In this document: positions 16,968 through 25,622 of the stretch, piece after piece
Numbering within the stretch: position 1 is the stretch's first letter
How the letters are laid out: each line of letters opens with the position of its first letter
Assembly (NCBI RefSeq): GCF_000720725.1
Contig: NZ_JOCQ01000012.1
Coordinates: 77,037-141,036 of the forward strand
Length of the DNA: 64,000 nt
DNA from: Streptomyces rimosus subsp. rimosus
GTDB lineage: Bacteria; Actinomycetota; Actinomycetes; Streptomycetales; Streptomycetaceae
Reading direction: 5' to 3'
Made by a program: the position numbers and the translations under genes
The notes under the pieces: generated by a model
Databases searched by the model: none
The model's input: the letters and a program-made list of their open reading frames with translations, nothing else
What the model was told of the DNA's origin: nothing

Positions 16968-18617
16968 TCAGCCGCCGAAGGCGCCGCCCTCGTAACGGAA
17001 TCGGAGCGAGGACGAGTCGTAGTAGTTCATTGTTGTTCCGATGGCAGGGGAGTGGGCTTGACCGGGGGCGGTCTTGTTCCACTCGTCAAGGCCGAGGAAG
17101 TACATGGAGTTTCCCTTCTGAGCGAAGGCGATCCGTCCGGCCTTGTCCCTGAAGTAGGTCCAGCGGGCCGTAGCCGCGCTGGAGTCGCAGGAGTGCTGCT
17201 GGCGGACCGGAGCGCCATCCGTCGAGGTGCCGGTGTGCGTGAGACACATGCCGGTCTCGTAGTTGCGGATGCGCGCTTCCTGGCCGGCGCGGTCGACGAG
17301 CAGCTCCCACTGCTGCGAACGGCTGCCGTCGCACGCGGCCTCGCGTGGCTCGGCGCCTTCCTCCTTGGAGATGTCCATGCACCGGCCGGTGGACGCGATC
17401 GGAAGTTGCGTACGGTCGTCGGCGGCGGGCTGCCACGACGGAGGCGTTTCTGGTCGGGTGCTGCCCTCCGGCGGCGTAGGCGACGAGGACGACGAGCTCC
17501 GAAGTTTGCTCTTCTTCTCCTTGTTCTTCTCCACCTCCTTCTTTCCCTCTCTCTCCTGTCTCTCCTCCTTCCGGGCGGGGGACGAGGAGGGGACCGTCGT
17601 GGCGCTGCGGGTGACGGAAGGGGACGGCGACGGGGCCGAAAGCTCGTCGCTGTCGGGGAAAAACGCGTAGCCGCCCAGGGCCAGAGCGAGCAGCGAGACG
17701 GCAATGCCGCCGACCTTGGCGGTGGCGCCAAGGCCGGTGGAGGATGCGGTGACACCGATGCCGGAACCTGTCGCGGCGGTGGCCTTCGTCCCGTACGAGG
17801 CGCCCGTCCACAGCAGCACTCCCGCAGGCAGCACGATGCTCAGAAGCTTGTTCAAGTCTCGCAGTTCGGTGCTTGCGCGGCGGCAGCGGGGACAGTTCGC
17901 CAGGTGGCGGTTCAGGCCGCGGTGCGTGCGGTGGCGCCGTCCGGAGCTGCGGACCGAGGCGGCCAGGAGGCCGGTGAAGTAGCGGCACTCCTCGGATGCC
18001 GCGGTGTCCGAAGCGTGCTCGGCCAGATACGCCTCGCGCAGGCCCTCGCGGGCGCGTGACGTCAGGGAAGCCGCACCGCTCGCGCTCAGGCCGAGCAGCG
18101 GAGCAATGCGTTCGGGCGACTCCCCCTCGACGACGGAGTGCCACAGGGCGGTCTGCCAGCGGTCGGGAAGGCTTCGGAACGCGCGCAGCGCCAGGTCGGC
18201 GTCTTCCCGGCGCAGCGCCCGGTCCTCCCCGCTCTCCCCGGCCGGCATCTGGGACAGCCAGGTCTCGAAGTCGGTGGAAAGCTCGGTGCGGCGTGCGGTG
18301 GCGGCCCAGGCGGCGGCCGTGCGGCGGACCACCGTGAGCAGGTAGGGGCGCCAGGCGCTCTCGGGGCCGGCACCGCGCTGCACGGCTTGCAGGGCCCGGG
18401 TGAACGCCTCCGATGCCAGATCTTCCGCTGTGTGCGGATCGCGGGTACAACTGCGGGCATAGCTCAGCACGGACGCGTGGTGCCGCCGGTAGAGCTCGTC
18501 GAACGCGGCGTCGGCCGCTGCGGGCGGGCAACTGCGTATCCGGGGGGTCAGGTCGGCGTCGCTGGCGAGGGCTTCCGGAGCGGCAGTGTCGGTGATGCTG
18601 TGGCGCATGGTGGTCAT
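16968..18617 (-). CDS. ECF-type sigma factor fused to zinc finger, hydrophobic segments and ricin-type lectin domain
   Basis: 549 residues with an unusual order. Sigma region 2 is at ~37-85 (FDELYRRHHASVLSYA...AEDLASEAF), region 4 at ~146-197 (LPDRWQTALWHSVVEGESPE), and a zf-HC2-like H238-x3-C242-x2-C245 finger follows. Hydrophobic stretches lie at ~259-276 and ~302-320, then a Ser/Pro and Lys/Glu-rich stalk (~325-410). The C-terminal ricin-B-like region (~415-549) carries GRCMDIS and QQWEL repeats. Sigma, anti-sigma-like and sugar-binding parts on one chain suggest glycan sensing coupled to transcription. Two hydrophobic segments leave the topology of the lectin uncertain. Confidence 0.85.
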   Translation of the reverse strand: MTTMRHSITDTAAPEALASDADLTPRIRSCPPAAADAAFDELYRRHHASVLSYARSCTRDPHTAEDLASEAFTRALQAVQRGAGPESAWRPYLLTVVRRTAAAWAATARRTELSTDFETWLSQMPAGESGEDRALRREDADLALRAFRSLPDRWQTALWHSVVEGESPERIAPLLGLSASGAASLTSRAREGLREAYLAEHASDTAASEECRYFTGLLAASVRSSGRRHRTHRGLNRHLANCPRCRRASTELRDLNKLLSIVLPAGVLLWTGASYGTKATAATGSGIGVTASSTGLGATAKVGGIAVSLLALALGGYAFFPDSDELSAPSPSPSVTRSATTVPSSSPARKEERQEREGKKEVEKNKEKKSKLRSSSSSSPTPPEGSTRPETPPSWQPAADDRTQLPIASTGRCMDISKEEGAEPREAACDGSRSQQWELLVDRAGQEARIRNYETGMCLTHTGTSTDGAPVRQQHSCDSSAATARWTYFRDKAGRIAFAQKGNSMYFLGLDEWNKTAPGQAHSPAIGTTMNYYDSSSLRFRYEGGAFGG

Positions 18618-18768
18618 CCTGTGGGGGCGTGAGGGATACCTCGTAGAGAACGGGCAACATCCGCGCCGTCCCGCGACGTTATCAACTCGTTATAGAGTTC
18701 GGGCGTCATGCCGAAGACCTGGCCGGGGCCTGAGTTCACGTGGACCTGGAGGTGCCTCCCCGGGCATT

Positions 18769-18778
18769 GGTCTAAACG
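18769..18778 (+). promoter_or_regulatory. Possible DasR-like half site
   Basis: TGGTCTAAAC resembles one half and centre of the DasR operator (TGGTCTAGACCA type). It lies about 160 bases before a ROK regulator fragment. Only the left half matches, so this is weak. Confidence 0.25.
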
Positions 18779-18929
18779 CCTGTGGGTGGCCGAAGGCTTG
18801 CCCGTCGCATGAGGCGGACGTCAAGGCGGTGAGGCGCCAGGAGAGCGACCGGAGTGCCCTGCGCCGTGAGAGAGCCCATCACGAACTTTGTGCTCATTCA
18901 AGAGAAAGCAGAGGCGATTTATCACGCAC

Positions 18930-19122
18930 TTCTTTCCTCGGAGTTGTCAATCGCTGCTGCGTGACGAAGCCCCCAACTCGCGGGCAGGAGTGGGCGACGT
19001 GATCGACCTGTCACGGTCCAAGCTCGCGGTCGAGGTGGATCGGCTGATGGCCGTCAGAATCGTCACGGTCGACGGACTCGTCGCGTCCCGGGGCGGTCGT
19101 TGCCTGAGCCGGTTCTCCTTCG
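18930..19122 (+). pseudogene. ROK-family regulator fragment (N-terminal winged helix only)
   Basis: The frame reads DEAPNSRAGVGDVIDLSRSK, then VDRLMAVRIVTVDG and SRGGR, which matches the N-terminal winged helix of Streptomyces ROK repressors (usually followed by ~300 residues of sugar-kinase fold). No plausible start is seen, and the sugar-kinase part is replaced by transposase debris. A remnant of a sugar-responsive regulator, next to many glycosidase genes. Confidence 0.5.
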
Positions 19123-19300
19123 GTAGGGGTAGTGCCGGGCGGCGGCCTGGTGATGTCTGTGCCAGAGGGACCAGCTCAGTGCGTGTGCGACGGGGCCGCC
19201 GCGGGGCTCGGGGCGGGGAAGCAGAACGTCCAGGAGCCGCCGGACCTGTGCCGCGGTAAGAGGGATGGTGCTGGTGACGTCGCTTCTGCTGCCCCTTTTC
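19123..19300 (-). pseudogene. IS701-family transposase C-terminal remnant
   Basis: Reading the minus strand gives IPLTAAQVRRLLDVLLPR, LSWSLWHRHHQAAARHY and YRRR, the end of an IS701 transposase, distinct from the copy at 14.7-15.2 kb. The preceding KGAAEATS block is in another frame, so there is at least one frameshift near 19283. No start codon or catalytic part remains. Confidence 0.55.
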
Positions 19301-19402
19301 GGTGGTCCTGGCTGCGAGGGCGGTCACGGAGGTGTGGGCGAGCAGGCCGTTCTCGCCGTGTGCCTGCTGACCAGCGGTTTATAAGGCGGCGGGGGCTCAC
19401 TT

Positions 19403-19525
19403 GGCCAGGCAACGGCGGGAGAACCGGTCCCAGCGGCGATGTGCGCGAGTGGACGCCCGGCGTCCACGCACCCAAAGTCGGCGACGCCCTTCCGGCGTCA
19501 GTGGAGCGTTGGGGTGCGCCGCCAT
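19403..19525 (-). pseudogene. IS481-family transposase N-terminal remnant
   Basis: From an ATG at 19525 the minus strand reads HPNAPLTPEGRRRL, then in a second frame VDAGRPLAHIAAGTG, then back to the first frame for RRCLAK and a stop. Joined, these match the N-terminal helix-turn-helix of IS481 transposases. Two frameshifts and the loss of everything downstream mark it as dead. Confidence 0.6.
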
Positions 19526-19568
19526 GACAGCCCTCATCCAGGCAGCTCTGGATGTCCGCCGCAGAGCG

Positions 19569-21680
19569 TTATGAGGCGCGCTGTGACACGGTGTGAACGG
19601 CGATCGTGCACAGTCTTTTGGTGGCACGAGTGAGGGCCACATAGAGGTCCCGCTCGCCGCTGGGCCGGGCGGCGGCGATCTCCTCCGGGCCGACGACGAC
19701 ACACGCATCGAATTCCAGGCCCCGGGCCTCGGATGCCGGAACGAGGCGCGCCCACTGGGCGACACCAGCGGCTTCCATGTCCTTGATCCGGGCGTCCGCG
19801 CAGAGTACGGCCAGCAGTTCGTTCGGGTGAGCTGCGGCTTGGGCCCGGAGTTCCTGGGTCACGGTGGTGGTGAGGGTGTGCGGGCATGCGGTGAGGTGAC
19901 GTGGAGGGGCGCCGTGACGGATCGAACGGCTCGGTGCCTGATCGGGGGCGATCCGCGCGAGCAGGTCGTGGGTGGTCGCCAGGATTTCGTGGGTGGTGCG
20001 GTAACTGACGGTGAGGGTGTGCAGGGCGAACCGGGTACCGAGATGCGGGCCCAGCGCCTGAGTCCAGTCGCTTGCTGCCGTCGCGGGGCCGGCCTGGGCG
20101 AAGTCGCCGACCAGCGTCATCGACCTGGCCGGACATCGGCGCAGCACCATCCGCCACTGCATGGGGGCCAGCTCCTGGGCCTCGTCGATGACGACGTGCC
20201 CGAAGGCGTGCTCCGGCGGCCCGTCCACCAGGTTTGCCGCCTCGTCCAACAGCGGGACATCGGCGTCGGTCCACGGATCGGCAGCAGAACGCAGTAGCCG
20301 GGAACGCTCGTCGTCCGTGAGCGACGACAAATGCGAGGTCATCGTGCGGGCGTCCGCCAGCAGGTCCCGGTCGACCGCTTCGGGCGTCATCCGTGGCCAC
20401 AGGACTTCCACCGCGCGGTCCACGTGGGCGTCGCCCTTGAGGTTTGCCCGCAGGGCGTCCGCGTCGAACATCTCGGCCGGGTCCGCGGCCGGCGCGCTAT
20501 CGACGTCGAAGCCGAGGGCACGGAGGTCGGCCAAGGCCGCGGCGTCGAGGTCCAGGCTGGTGTTCTCGGCGGTCTCGGCATCAATGTGTTCGAGGGCCTC
20601 GATGGTGCGACGCTCCAGCAAGCTGGTGACTGTATTGATCAGGTGGTCCTTGAACACCTCGCGCGCGCGGTTGTGCGCAAGGCCGCTCGTTGCCGCGGCC
20701 TCCCGCGCCGCGGCGATGTCCTCGCTCTTCAGGCGGACCCAGTCCTGCCCGACGCGCACCGTGAACCCGTGGTCCGGTGGTGCCTGCCAGGAACGCACCA
20801 GGTGTGCCAGTGCCTCGGCCAGCGCCGGGTCTCCCTTGAGCCGGGCGACATCGGACGGCTCGACGGCCTTGGGCACCATCCCGGTCAGGTCCGCGCAGGT
20901 GGCCAGGACCACGTCGTTCTCCCCGAGTGAGGGGAGCACCTGGGAGATGTAGTCGAGGAACCGCGCGTTCGGTCCCAGCACCAGGACACCGCGCTCGGCG
21001 GCCCGCTCGAAGGCGTACAGCACGTAAGCCGCTCGGTGCAGGGCGACGACGGTCTTCCCGGTGCCGGGCCCGCCCTGCACCACCGTGACCCCTTGGTGCG
21101 CAGAGCGCACGATCGCATCCTGCTCCGCTTGCAACGTCGCCACCGCCGCACGCATCCGCCCCGTGCGCTGCGCCTCCAGGGCCTCCGTCAGCGGACTGTC
21201 ACCGATGACGTCGCCAGCCGCGGGTGCGGATCCGTCCAGCAGCTCGTCATTCACTGCCTGGACCGCGCGCTGAGCGAGGCGCAGGTGTCGGCGGCGGCGC
21301 AGCCCCATCGGGTGGACGGCCGTCGCCGTGTAGAAGGGGCGAGCCGCTTGCGCCCGCCAGTCGACGAGCAGCGGCAGGTCCCGGTCATCCGTATGTAGGC
21401 CGAGCCGTCCGATGTGCAGGACGATTCCGTCCGCGCCGTCGAGCCGGCCGAACACCAGCCCTTCCTCGGCGCCCTCCAGGCGGCGAAGCCGCCGTGACAA
21501 ACGCTCTGCGGACACCTCACGCGCGTACACCTCGCCCGGGCTGTCAGCCGCCGACCTCAGCACGCCCTTCAGCTCACCCCGTACGTCCGTCATCTGCTGA
21601 TCGAGCAGCCCGTAGGCGGCGGACACGTGGGCCTGCTCCAGCTCGATCTGCGCTGCGGCGCCCTCATTGAATTGCGACAA
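19569..21680 (-). CDS. HelD/HelR-like RNA polymerase-associated superfamily 1 ATPase
   Basis: 703 residues. The N-terminal ~70 residues form a coiled coil (helical, Gln/Glu/Arg-rich), followed by the split motor: Walker A VVQGGPGTGKT at ~200-210, Walker B VVIDEAQELAPMQWRM, motif III GDFAQAGP, and the C-terminal VALTRATKRL. This order matches HelD, and in actinomycetes HelR, which strips stalled or rifamycin-bound RNA polymerase from DNA. TTG start at 21680 preceded by GAAAGG. No obvious rifamycin-associated element was spotted upstream; a short inverted repeat is present instead. HelD versus HelR cannot be settled by eye. Confidence 0.85.
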   Translation of the reverse strand: MSQFNEGAAAQIELEQAHVSAAYGLLDQQMTDVRGELKGVLRSAADSPGEVYAREVSAERLSRRLRRLEGAEEGLVFGRLDGADGIVLHIGRLGLHTDDRDLPLLVDWRAQAARPFYTATAVHPMGLRRRRHLRLAQRAVQAVNDELLDGSAPAAGDVIGDSPLTEALEAQRTGRMRAAVATLQAEQDAIVRSAHQGVTVVQGGPGTGKTVVALHRAAYVLYAFERAAERGVLVLGPNARFLDYISQVLPSLGENDVVLATCADLTGMVPKAVEPSDVARLKGDPALAEALAHLVRSWQAPPDHGFTVRVGQDWVRLKSEDIAAAREAAATSGLAHNRAREVFKDHLINTVTSLLERRTIEALEHIDAETAENTSLDLDAAALADLRALGFDVDSAPAADPAEMFDADALRANLKGDAHVDRAVEVLWPRMTPEAVDRDLLADARTMTSHLSSLTDDERSRLLRSAADPWTDADVPLLDEAANLVDGPPEHAFGHVVIDEAQELAPMQWRMVLRRCPARSMTLVGDFAQAGPATAASDWTQALGPHLGTRFALHTLTVSYRTTHEILATTHDLLARIAPDQAPSRSIRHGAPPRHLTACPHTLTTTVTQELRAQAAAHPNELLAVLCADARIKDMEAAGVAQWARLVPASEARGLEFDACVVVGPEEIAAARPSGERDLYVALTRATKRLCTIAVHTVSQRAS

Positions 21681-21731
21681 CTGCGGCCTTTCTCTCGACT
21701 TGGCCCTCCACTATGCAGGAAATTTTCTTGA

Positions 21732-21751
21732 AAGTAAGGCTTGACTTACTT
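21732..21751. promoter_or_regulatory. Inverted repeat upstream of the HelD/HelR-like gene
   Basis: AAGTAAG (21732-21738) and CTTACTT (21745-21751) form a perfect 7-bp dyad with a 6-base spacer, about 52 bases before the TTG start. Position and AT content suit a repressor operator. The regulator is unknown. Confidence 0.4.
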
Positions 21752-21779
21752 GTCCGAGTCGACCGACGGGCGCATTTCA

Positions 21780-21999
21780 TTGTGACGCTTTGTGACGATG
21801 ACCACATTGGGTCTTCCGGCTCCGAGTTGCATTCCTGAACTGTCCGAGGAGCCGACCAGGCTTGGATTCCAGGCTGAAGCGAATCGGGCCGGACGACATT
21901 CGGCACTTCGCCGCTCTGGAGGCCCCTGGCCCAGGCGTCATGCGTCGCCTCAGCCCTTCGGGCACCACCCGTCGGAGCGCCGCCCTGGTGCTGAATTCC
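21780..21999. other. Intergenic, no gene seen
   Basis: About 220 bases between the ATPase promoter and the IS630 remnant. Open frames have no recognisable motif. Confidence 0.4.
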
Positions 22000-22836
22000 T
22001 CAAGGGACGTATTCATAGCGGCGCCGTCGTGTGCGGGTGGGAGGGGGTGTCCGGCCCTGGATCCAGGGGCGGGCGCGGGCGTTGAGCTGGGCGATCGCCG
22101 GTTCGGTGGCCTGGGTGATGTTGTGGGGATTGTGGAAGGAACGGCCGGCCAGAGCTGTCTTGCGGAACAGGTGCCACCAGCCCTCCTGCAGATTGAGCCA
22201 GCAGGCTCCGGCCGGGATGAACGCGTGATGTCGTCGGTGACGATTCAGATCGTTCCAGCCGGGTTGTCCTGTTCCACTTCGCTGAGGGACTGCTGGTGGC
22301 AGGCGCTGCTGCGGGACGAGGCAGTGATCGTGATCTCGTGGCCGTCGCGGATGCGCAGGCCGTCGAAGTCCCAGGTCTTCTCCGGACCGCGTCCGCAGGC
22401 GAGTCGGACTGGATCCGGTGGCCGTCGGGTGACCGAGGTGGGCGCGGGCGGGAACGATTGCGGGATCACCGACCCGGGCTCGTCGGCGCAGATGACCGTG
22501 GCGTCGGTTGTCGGTCCGGTGTACAGGCTGCCGATCCGCGTCCTTTGGGAACGAAGTCCAGGTCCGTCGAGCGGGTCCAGGACCGCGGGCGGCGCCGGCG
22601 CACCTTCCCGGCCAGCAGAATCCGGCGTACCTGCGAGCGGCCTCACCCGAACCCCTTCGTCCCGGGCCGCGACGGTCAGGGTGCCCGGCATCCACCCCGC
22701 CGGAGCGCACTCCTCCGGCGCCCACGGTTCCCGCCCGGCTCGCCTCGCAACGTGCGTACGATGCGCCGGGCCTGTGGGAGCGCGCCCAGGACGCGATACT
22801 TGAGGGCCAACTGTTACCCAGGCGCCGCAGCTTCAC
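22000..22836 (-). pseudogene. IS630-family transposase, decayed
   Basis: Minus-strand reading gives IS630 landmarks in two frames. SLYTGPTTDATVICADEPG (first DDE Asp region) and GPEKTWDFDGLRIRDG are in one. HAFIPAGACWLNLQEGWWH, FRKTALAGRSF and AIAQLNARARPWIQG (third acidic region to C-terminus) are in another. Between them the stretch with the second catalytic Asp is largely deleted. Frameshifts and deletion make it inactive. Ends and target duplication were not identified. Confidence 0.75.
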
Positions 22837-22868
22837 GAAGGCGAAGGGTTTATTGGTGTAGACCTATT

Positions 22869-22895
22869 GATACCTAGGGGTATCTGGTCTAAACC
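22869..22895 (+). promoter_or_regulatory. DasR-like box and adjacent palindrome upstream of GH20 gene
   Basis: TGGTCTAAACC at 22885-22895 closely resembles the DasR operator (ACTGGTCTAGACCAGT type), used by Streptomyces to control chitin/GlcNAc genes. Immediately left is a GATACC/GGTATC dyad (22869-22884). The box lies 148 bases before the hexosaminidase start, a fitting target for GlcNAc control. Binding is inferred. Confidence 0.5.
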
Positions 22896-23042
22896 TCTTG
22901 ACCCCTTTGGCGGGGCGGAGGATGGTAAAGGACGCTCGGTGAGCAGTTCCTGTCGCAACTCTCCTTCCTTTCGCGATCAGTGGCGCGGGTAGTCCGGAAC
23001 ACGTATGCGCGGGGCCCCGTCATGCCATTTCAAGGAGTCGAC

Positions 23043-24992
23043 ATGGCACTAAGACGTTCTGTCATAGGGGTGGTCGCACTGACCCTCTTTGCCGCATCCT
23101 TGCTCGTCCTGCGGGGCGCACCTGGCGCCTCGGCCGCTGTGAACAACGCACCGCCTGGAATCGTGCCTGCCATTCAGCAGTGGACTGGCGGGACCGGCCA
23201 ACTCACCCTCACCTCGTCAAGCCGCGTCGTCGTTCCCGCGAAATCCCCGGCCGTCATCAAGAAGTTGGCAACTCAAGTGGTCGAGGAATTCGCTGAGGTG
23301 ACCTCGTTGCGATTAAGAGTCGCCACGGGCAGCCCGGCGGAGGGCGACATCGCGCTGCGTATCGATGCCTACGCCGACTTCGGGGCCGCCAAGCCGGCAC
23401 TGCGCGCCGAAGCGTATCGGCTGAAGGTCGCCAACGGTTCCGTCGGCATCGTGGGCGGCGGTGACAAAGGGCTGTACTACGGCACCCGCACTCTCCTGCA
23501 GGCCGTCCTCGCCTCACCCGATCACGCGAGCCTGCCGGCCGGCACGGCCGTCGACTACCCGAACTACGCGGTGCGGGGCTTCATGCTTGATGTGGGCCGA
23601 CGCTACCTCACGCCGGACTTCATCAAGTCCTACCTGCACTGGATGGGCTGGCTCAAGCTCAACACCTTGCAACTGCACCTGAACGACAACGAAATCCACG
23701 CACCCGACGGTGACTGGCCCAAGGCCATCTCCGCGTTCCGGCTGAAAAGCACCAATCCGAACTTCGCCGGACTCGGAGCGGACAAGGGCTACACACGTCA
23801 GGACTGGGACTCCTTCGAGGATGTCGCGGGCGCCAACGGTGTCACGATCATCCCCGAGATCGACTCTCCGGCGCACTCCCGGGCCTTCATCGAGTTCAAG
23901 CCAGAGCTGGGCCTCAACAACGGCAACTCCGATCACCTCGATCTGAGCAAGCCGGAGACCACCGACTTCATGAAGAGCGTGTTCGCCGAATTCGTCCCCT
24001 GGTTCCGCGGACCCGCCGTCCATATCGGCATCGACGAATACCCCGCGGATCGGGCGGAGCAGTTCAAGAAGTACGTCAACACCATGGCTCCGTACGTACG
24101 CTCGCTCGGCAAGAAGGTCCATGCCTGGGGGAGCTTCACCCGCATGCCGGGAGGCGGCACGGGCTACGACAAGGGCATGTCCATCAACAGCTGGAACAAC
24201 GGCTGGTACTCGCCCAAGGCCGCCATAGCCGACGGGTACAAGGTCATAAACTCCAACGACAACCTGCTCTACGTCGTCCCCTTCGCGGATTACTACCACG
24301 GCCAAGGACTCGACGGCCAGGACATCTTCAAGACCTGGGCGCCAAACATCTTCGGCGGTGACCAGAACCTCGCGGTCCAGGATCCGAACCTCCTCGGAGC
24401 CATGCCCGCCGTATGGAACGACTTGGTCCGCGCGGACTACACCGAGCTGCAGGTGCACGGTCTCATCGACAAGAGCTTCGACGCCTTGGCGCAGAAGATG
24501 TGGTCCGGCGGCGCGGCAGGGACTGATTACACCGCTTTCCAGAACAGGGCGGCCGACGTGGGCAGGGGCCCTGGCACTACCTACCTCAGTCCCGACCGGG
24601 CTCCTGGAGACCTGGCCTACCGGCGCCCGGTATCAGCGTCTTCCGTGGAGACGTCTGCCTTTCCGCCCTCCCACGTGGTCGACGGCCGCGGTTCCACCCG
24701 GTGGTCCAGTCAGTACAGCGACAATCAATGGGTGAGGGTGGACCTGGGCGGTGAACGGCGCATCAGCTCCGTCCGTCTGAACTGGGAGGTGGCGTACGGA
24801 AAGGACTACGACATCCAGGTGTCCAGCAACGGTGGCAACTGGCAGACCGTGGCCGAGCGCCGAGGCCGCACCACTGCCGGAACCGACACGATCACCTTCT
24901 CCACCGCCACCGCGCGTTACGTCCGCATGCAAGGAATCACCCGCGGCACCGGCTACGGATACTCCCTCTATTCTCTGGAGGTCTTCGCTTGA
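23043..24992 (+). CDS. Secreted GH20 beta-N-acetylhexosaminidase with CBM32
   Basis: 649 residues from ATG 23043, with AAGGAG 5 bases upstream. Signal peptide 1-~32. A GH20b domain (~40-160) is followed by the barrel with the catalytic Asp-Glu pair in HIGIDEYP and the opening block RGFMLDVGRRYLTPDF. The C-terminal ~120 residues (RRPVSASSVE ... YSLYSLEVF) form an F5/8 type C carbohydrate-binding module. It removes terminal GlcNAc/GalNAc outside the cell. IDEY replaces the common GDEV-type pair context, so lacto-N-biosidase-like or other specificity is possible. Monocistronic. Confidence 0.9.
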   Translation: MALRRSVIGVVALTLFAASLLVLRGAPGASAAVNNAPPGIVPAIQQWTGGTGQLTLTSSSRVVVPAKSPAVIKKLATQVVEEFAEVTSLRLRVATGSPAEGDIALRIDAYADFGAAKPALRAEAYRLKVANGSVGIVGGGDKGLYYGTRTLLQAVLASPDHASLPAGTAVDYPNYAVRGFMLDVGRRYLTPDFIKSYLHWMGWLKLNTLQLHLNDNEIHAPDGDWPKAISAFRLKSTNPNFAGLGADKGYTRQDWDSFEDVAGANGVTIIPEIDSPAHSRAFIEFKPELGLNNGNSDHLDLSKPETTDFMKSVFAEFVPWFRGPAVHIGIDEYPADRAEQFKKYVNTMAPYVRSLGKKVHAWGSFTRMPGGGTGYDKGMSINSWNNGWYSPKAAIADGYKVINSNDNLLYVVPFADYYHGQGLDGQDIFKTWAPNIFGGDQNLAVQDPNLLGAMPAVWNDLVRADYTELQVHGLIDKSFDALAQKMWSGGAAGTDYTAFQNRAADVGRGPGTTYLSPDRAPGDLAYRRPVSASSVETSAFPPSHVVDGRGSTRWSSQYSDNQWVRVDLGGERRISSVRLNWEVAYGKDYDIQVSSNGGNWQTVAERRGRTTAGTDTITFSTATARYVRMQGITRGTGYGYSLYSLEVFA

Positions 24993-25141
24993 GTGAGCGG
25001 AGGGAGTAACACCGCCTGGCACGAATCCGGGGAGTGCTTGTCCGCGAGCCGGTGGACGGGTGCTCCCATCGGCCTCTGTGAGGATGTAAGTGGGAGCACG
25101 TACACGGTCAATGTCTGCGTTGCTCTGTGGCGCGGTGAGAA

Positions 25142-25270
25142 ATGGACGCATGGTGCAACAGCCCCGGGCATAGGCAGACTCTGATCTACGCCTCGTCGCG
25201 CATCGCCGGCGCGGCCATCATCGACCGAGGTGACGGTTCGGTGATCGCCGCTCTGGACATCGATTACCAG
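25142..25270 (+). pseudogene. Possible CAP/SCP-domain fragment
   Basis: The reading MDAWCNSPGHRQTLI resembles the W-x-NSPGHR-x-xIL motif of CAP-superfamily secreted proteins, followed by a short hydrophobic stretch. No start, signal peptide or upstream half of the domain is found. Could be chance similarity. Confidence 0.25.
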
Positions 25271-25394
25271 CCCGCCACTACGTCGGCCGCTCGGTCACGC
25301 GCACTCCACCCAGAACCTGTTGATGGCCGACCCCGTGGGTCTCGCCCGGCGGGTCAGGACACCGGGCGAGACATGTGAGGGTCCAGAACGGCTG

Positions 25395-25622
25395 AGGTCA
25401 GGAGCTCAGCTCGCTCCGCTGCGGCTCGGGACAGGCGGATGAGCAGCCGGGAGTTTCCCCACCGCCGCTGATCGCCCCGACCGCGTCGAAGGTGCGGCCG
25501 GGGCTCGCGCCGTCGACGGTGAACGGGCTGCTCGGCGTGGCGGGCGCGGGCTGCGGATTCCTGCCGGTGAGGAGGCCGACGAGCAGCACCAAGTGGTCGG
25601 CACGGTCGAGCGCAAGGTGATG
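25395..25622 (-). pseudogene. GH59 galactosylceramidase-like fragment A (N-terminal, inverted)
   Basis: The minus strand reads FTVDGASPGRTFDAVGAISG, then GG, then with frame changes NSRLLI and PEPQRSEL. This is the conserved beginning of GH59 galactocerebrosidases, preceded by a hydrophobic leader (LVLLVGLLTG). It points away from the rest of the gene, which continues on the plus strand at 25623. The simplest reading is a local inversion of about 230 bases. Confidence 0.6.

Noticed and set aside
21660..21780. Rifamycin-associated element expected upstream of a HelR gene
   Set aside because: No sequence resembling the known element was found by eye; only a short AAGTAAG/CTTACTT dyad is present.
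25142..25378. Small secreted CAP-domain gene
   Set aside because: Only the NSPGHR-like motif is present; no signal peptide, upstream domain half or ribosome site. Kept only as a low-confidence fragment.
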